Source: Polymorphobacter fuscus (GTDB taxonomy: Bacteria > Pseudomonadota > Alphaproteobacteria > Sphingomonadales > Sphingomonadaceae). Taken from it: 64,000 bases of DNA. Below, piece by piece: positions 62,506-64,000 of the stretch (position 1 is its first letter; each line of letters opens with the position of its first letter). Under the pieces are notes generated by a model. That model had not been told where the DNA came from. It made no database searches and worked only from the letters and a program-made list of their open reading frames with translations. Where the stretch lies: NCBI RefSeq assembly GCF_011927825.1, contig NZ_JAATJI010000002.1:248001-312000 (forward strand), given 5' to 3'. The translations under genes were made by a program, and so were the position numbers.

Positions 62506-63692
62506 AGTTTTCGGTTCTCCTGCCCACGCGTAACCGGCTCGAATATCTTCGCTATGCGGTCGAGACGGTGCGGCAACAGGACTATGCCGATTGGGAAATC
62601 GTCATTTCTGACAATGATTCAGTCGATGACATCGCAGGCTATGTCGCCGAGCTTGCCGATCCGCGCATTGTATATCTGCGGACGCCGAGCTTCGTTCCGG
62701 TAACCGACAACTGGAACCATGCCCTCGGTGCGAGCAGCGGGGATTACGTCGTTATGCTCGGCGATGACGACGGCCTGCTACCCGGATATTTCTCTGGATT
62801 GATGGCAGCGATGGCCAATTTTCTCGATCCCGACTTCGTCTATGTCAGCGCACTTTTCTTTGCTTATCCGGGCGTCATGCCGGATGCCCCGGATGGCTTC
62901 TTGCGCACTGACCAGAACCGGTTCTTCTCGGGTGCCGCTCCCTATTGGCTGGATCCGGATACGGCACGCGGCATTGCGCGCGGCTATCTCGATTTTCGCA
63001 TGCCGGTTGCGTCCAACATGCAATTTTCTTTGATCAGTCGCCGTACCATCAATGCAATGAAGGCCGCCGGGCCATTCTTTCAGTCTCCCTATCCGGATTT
63101 TTACGCGACGCCGGCGTTGTTCCTCACCTGCGACCGCATCCTGATCTATCCCAAGCCATTTGTTGTCATTGGCATCACGCCGAAATCCTATGGCTTCTTC
63201 CATTTCAATAACCGTTCCGGAGATGGTGTTGATTTTCTTAACAATAATGGCGCGCTTGCTGCCGACGACCTTGACGCAATCCGCCTGCCTGGAACGTCGT
63301 ATAATGATAGTTGGCTGCTAGCTATGAAGGCACTCGAAGCCAGTTTCTCGGGCGCACGCGGTATGACGCCCGACATCCGCCGCTACCGCTTCTTGCAGAT
63401 CGTGTATTGCTACAAACATGGCTATTTTGATCGCAGCATCGCTCCGGCCGCGCTTGCCACGCTTAAGGGGCGGATGACGACGGCCGAGCGCCTGACCTGG
63501 GGGATTGTCTTGCCGCTTGGTTTCAGCCTGTTGCGGCTGGTGCCGACTGGTCTGCGCGCTACGGTCATCGCCCGACTGCGGCGGATGATTGGCCAGCATC
63601 CGATTTCAGACGAGGCGGCCATCGCCACGCGCTTTGAAAACCTCCTTGATGTCTATGCGCAGATCAATGCGCATGGCATGCCGTCAGCCTGA
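62502..63692 (+). CDS. Family 2 glycosyltransferase
   Basis: A 396-residue GT-A enzyme. FSVLLPTRNRLEYLRYAVET opens the domain, with VISDNDSVDD, ALGASSGDYVVMLGDDDGLL (DDD metal site) and a large C-terminal acceptor domain ending with two possible membrane-associating helices (LGFSLLRLVP). It probably adds a sugar to the repeat unit. ATG overlaps the previous stop. It is distinct in sequence from the GT2 at 50224. Confidence 0.88.
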   Translation: MKFSVLLPTRNRLEYLRYAVETVRQQDYADWEIVISDNDSVDDIAGYVAELADPRIVYLRTPSFVPVTDNWNHALGASSGDYVVMLGDDDGLLPGYFSGLMAAMANFLDPDFVYVSALFFAYPGVMPDAPDGFLRTDQNRFFSGAAPYWLDPDTARGIARGYLDFRMPVASNMQFSLISRRTINAMKAAGPFFQSPYPDFYATPALFLTCDRILIYPKPFVVIGITPKSYGFFHFNNRSGDGVDFLNNNGALAADDLDAIRLPGTSYNDSWLLAMKALEASFSGARGMTPDIRRYRFLQIVYCYKHGYFDRSIAPAALATLKGRMTTAERLTWGIVLPLGFSLLRLVPTGLRATVIARLRRMIGQHPISDEAAIATRFENLLDVYAQINAHGMPSA

Positions 63693-63697
63693 TTGTT

Positions 63698-64000
63698 ATG
63701 GCACCGCTGCTCAGCCTCATCATCCCGACGCGGGAACGGGCCCATACGCTGGCTGCAACGTTGGCAACGGCGGTCGCAACCACCAGTGCTCGCCTGGAAA
63801 TCATCGTCAGTGACAACGTCAGTGCTGATGACACCCATGCTGTCGTGACGCGCACGGGCGACAGCCGTGTTCGCTATGTCAATCCCGGCAGCCGCCAATC
63901 GATGTGCGGCAATTATGAGTTCGCGCTGGCGGCTGCAACGGGAACATATGTCATCATCATCGGCGATGATGATGCGGTCATTCCACAAGCGCTCGATCGG
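63698..64000 (+). CDS. Family 2 glycosyltransferase, N-terminal part only
   Basis: The ATG at 63698 opens a frame that runs 101 codons off the right edge. It reads LLSLIIPTRERAHTLAATL, then EIIVSDNVSADDT and TYVIIIGDDDAVIPQAL, the GT-A start and DDD metal motif. It resembles the preceding GT2 (PTRNR/PTRER, SDN, GDDD) and may be a tandem paralogue. The C-terminal domain is not visible. Confidence 0.85.
   Translation, partial: MAPLLSLIIPTRERAHTLAATLATAVATTSARLEIIVSDNVSADDTHAVVTRTGDSRVRYVNPGSRQSMCGNYEFALAAATGTYVIIIGDDDAVIPQALDR

Overview
The window is about 64 kb of GC-rich DNA, densely coded on both strands. It looks like an alphaproteobacterium of the order Sphingomonadales. Pointers are a GapR (DUF2312) nucleoid protein, a DUF1244 protein, a phasin, ClpS, a zinc-free-type L36, a zf-CHCC protein, sphingomonad-style TonB receptors, a NodT-type efflux lipoprotein and a GlnK-AmtB pair. 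The genus cannot be fixed from what I can see. No rRNA, tRNA or CRISPR was found.

Layout. 1-2.5 kb: the 5' end of a pirin gene, a small protein, an SDR, clpS and a phasin. 2.7-5.3 kb: a translationally coupled trio of uncharacterised families (DUF969, DUF979, DUF2891), ended by a hairpin-rich repeat. 5.4-6.6 kb: a thiolase. 6.8-10.4 kb: a probable copper locus (DUF2946, PCuAC chaperone, TonB receptor, small membrane protein). 10.4-14.8 kb: a minus-strand housekeeping string xseB-ispA-coaD-ppi-queA, preceded by a PaaG-like hydratase. 14.9-17.6 kb: a coupled minus-strand group with a DUF4136 lipoprotein, an M14 carboxypeptidase and a formylglycine-generating-enzyme homologue that keeps both catalytic cysteines. 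17.7-25.3 kb: rpmJ, a HAD phosphatase, a TetR regulator divergent from a three-gene EmrAB/OMF efflux operon, DUF2945 and pyruvate kinase. 25.4-36.9 kb: DUF1244, gapR, two of the three subunits of a molybdenum hydroxylase, YbjQ, yebC, ruvC-ruvA, two reverse-strand enzymes, ruvB, a CPA1 antiporter and nadB. 37-46.7 kb: an ABC ATPase, a TonB receptor, a zf-CHCC protein with a coupled secreted protein, tldD, a flavin-oxidase-like protein, DUF2007, a patatin, then glnK-amtB behind a near-consensus sigma-54 promoter.

A strong terminator after amtB is followed by a decayed IS110/IS1111-type element. The rest of the window (48.2-64 kb) is a surface-polysaccharide locus with visibly lower and more variable GC. 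It has a GDP-fucose branch (gmd, fcl), a second Gmd-family enzyme, a CDP-sugar branch (rfbF, rfbG, an RmlC-type epimerase, a C-methyltransferase and a 4-ketoreductase), a sugar O-methyltransferase, a Wzx flippase, several glycosyltransferases and a SAM methyltransferase. The locus runs off the right edge inside a glycosyltransferase gene. The gene set implies a glycan carrying L-fucose or a related GDP-deoxysugar, plus an unusual CDP-linked 3-C-methyl-6-deoxyhexose.

The observations I would follow first are: a shared palindrome (TGTTGCAYCGCARCA) upstream of both the phasin and glnK-amtB; the DUF969/DUF979/DUF2891 operon; the intact FGE homologue with no sulfatase nearby; and the CDP-branched-sugar pathway.
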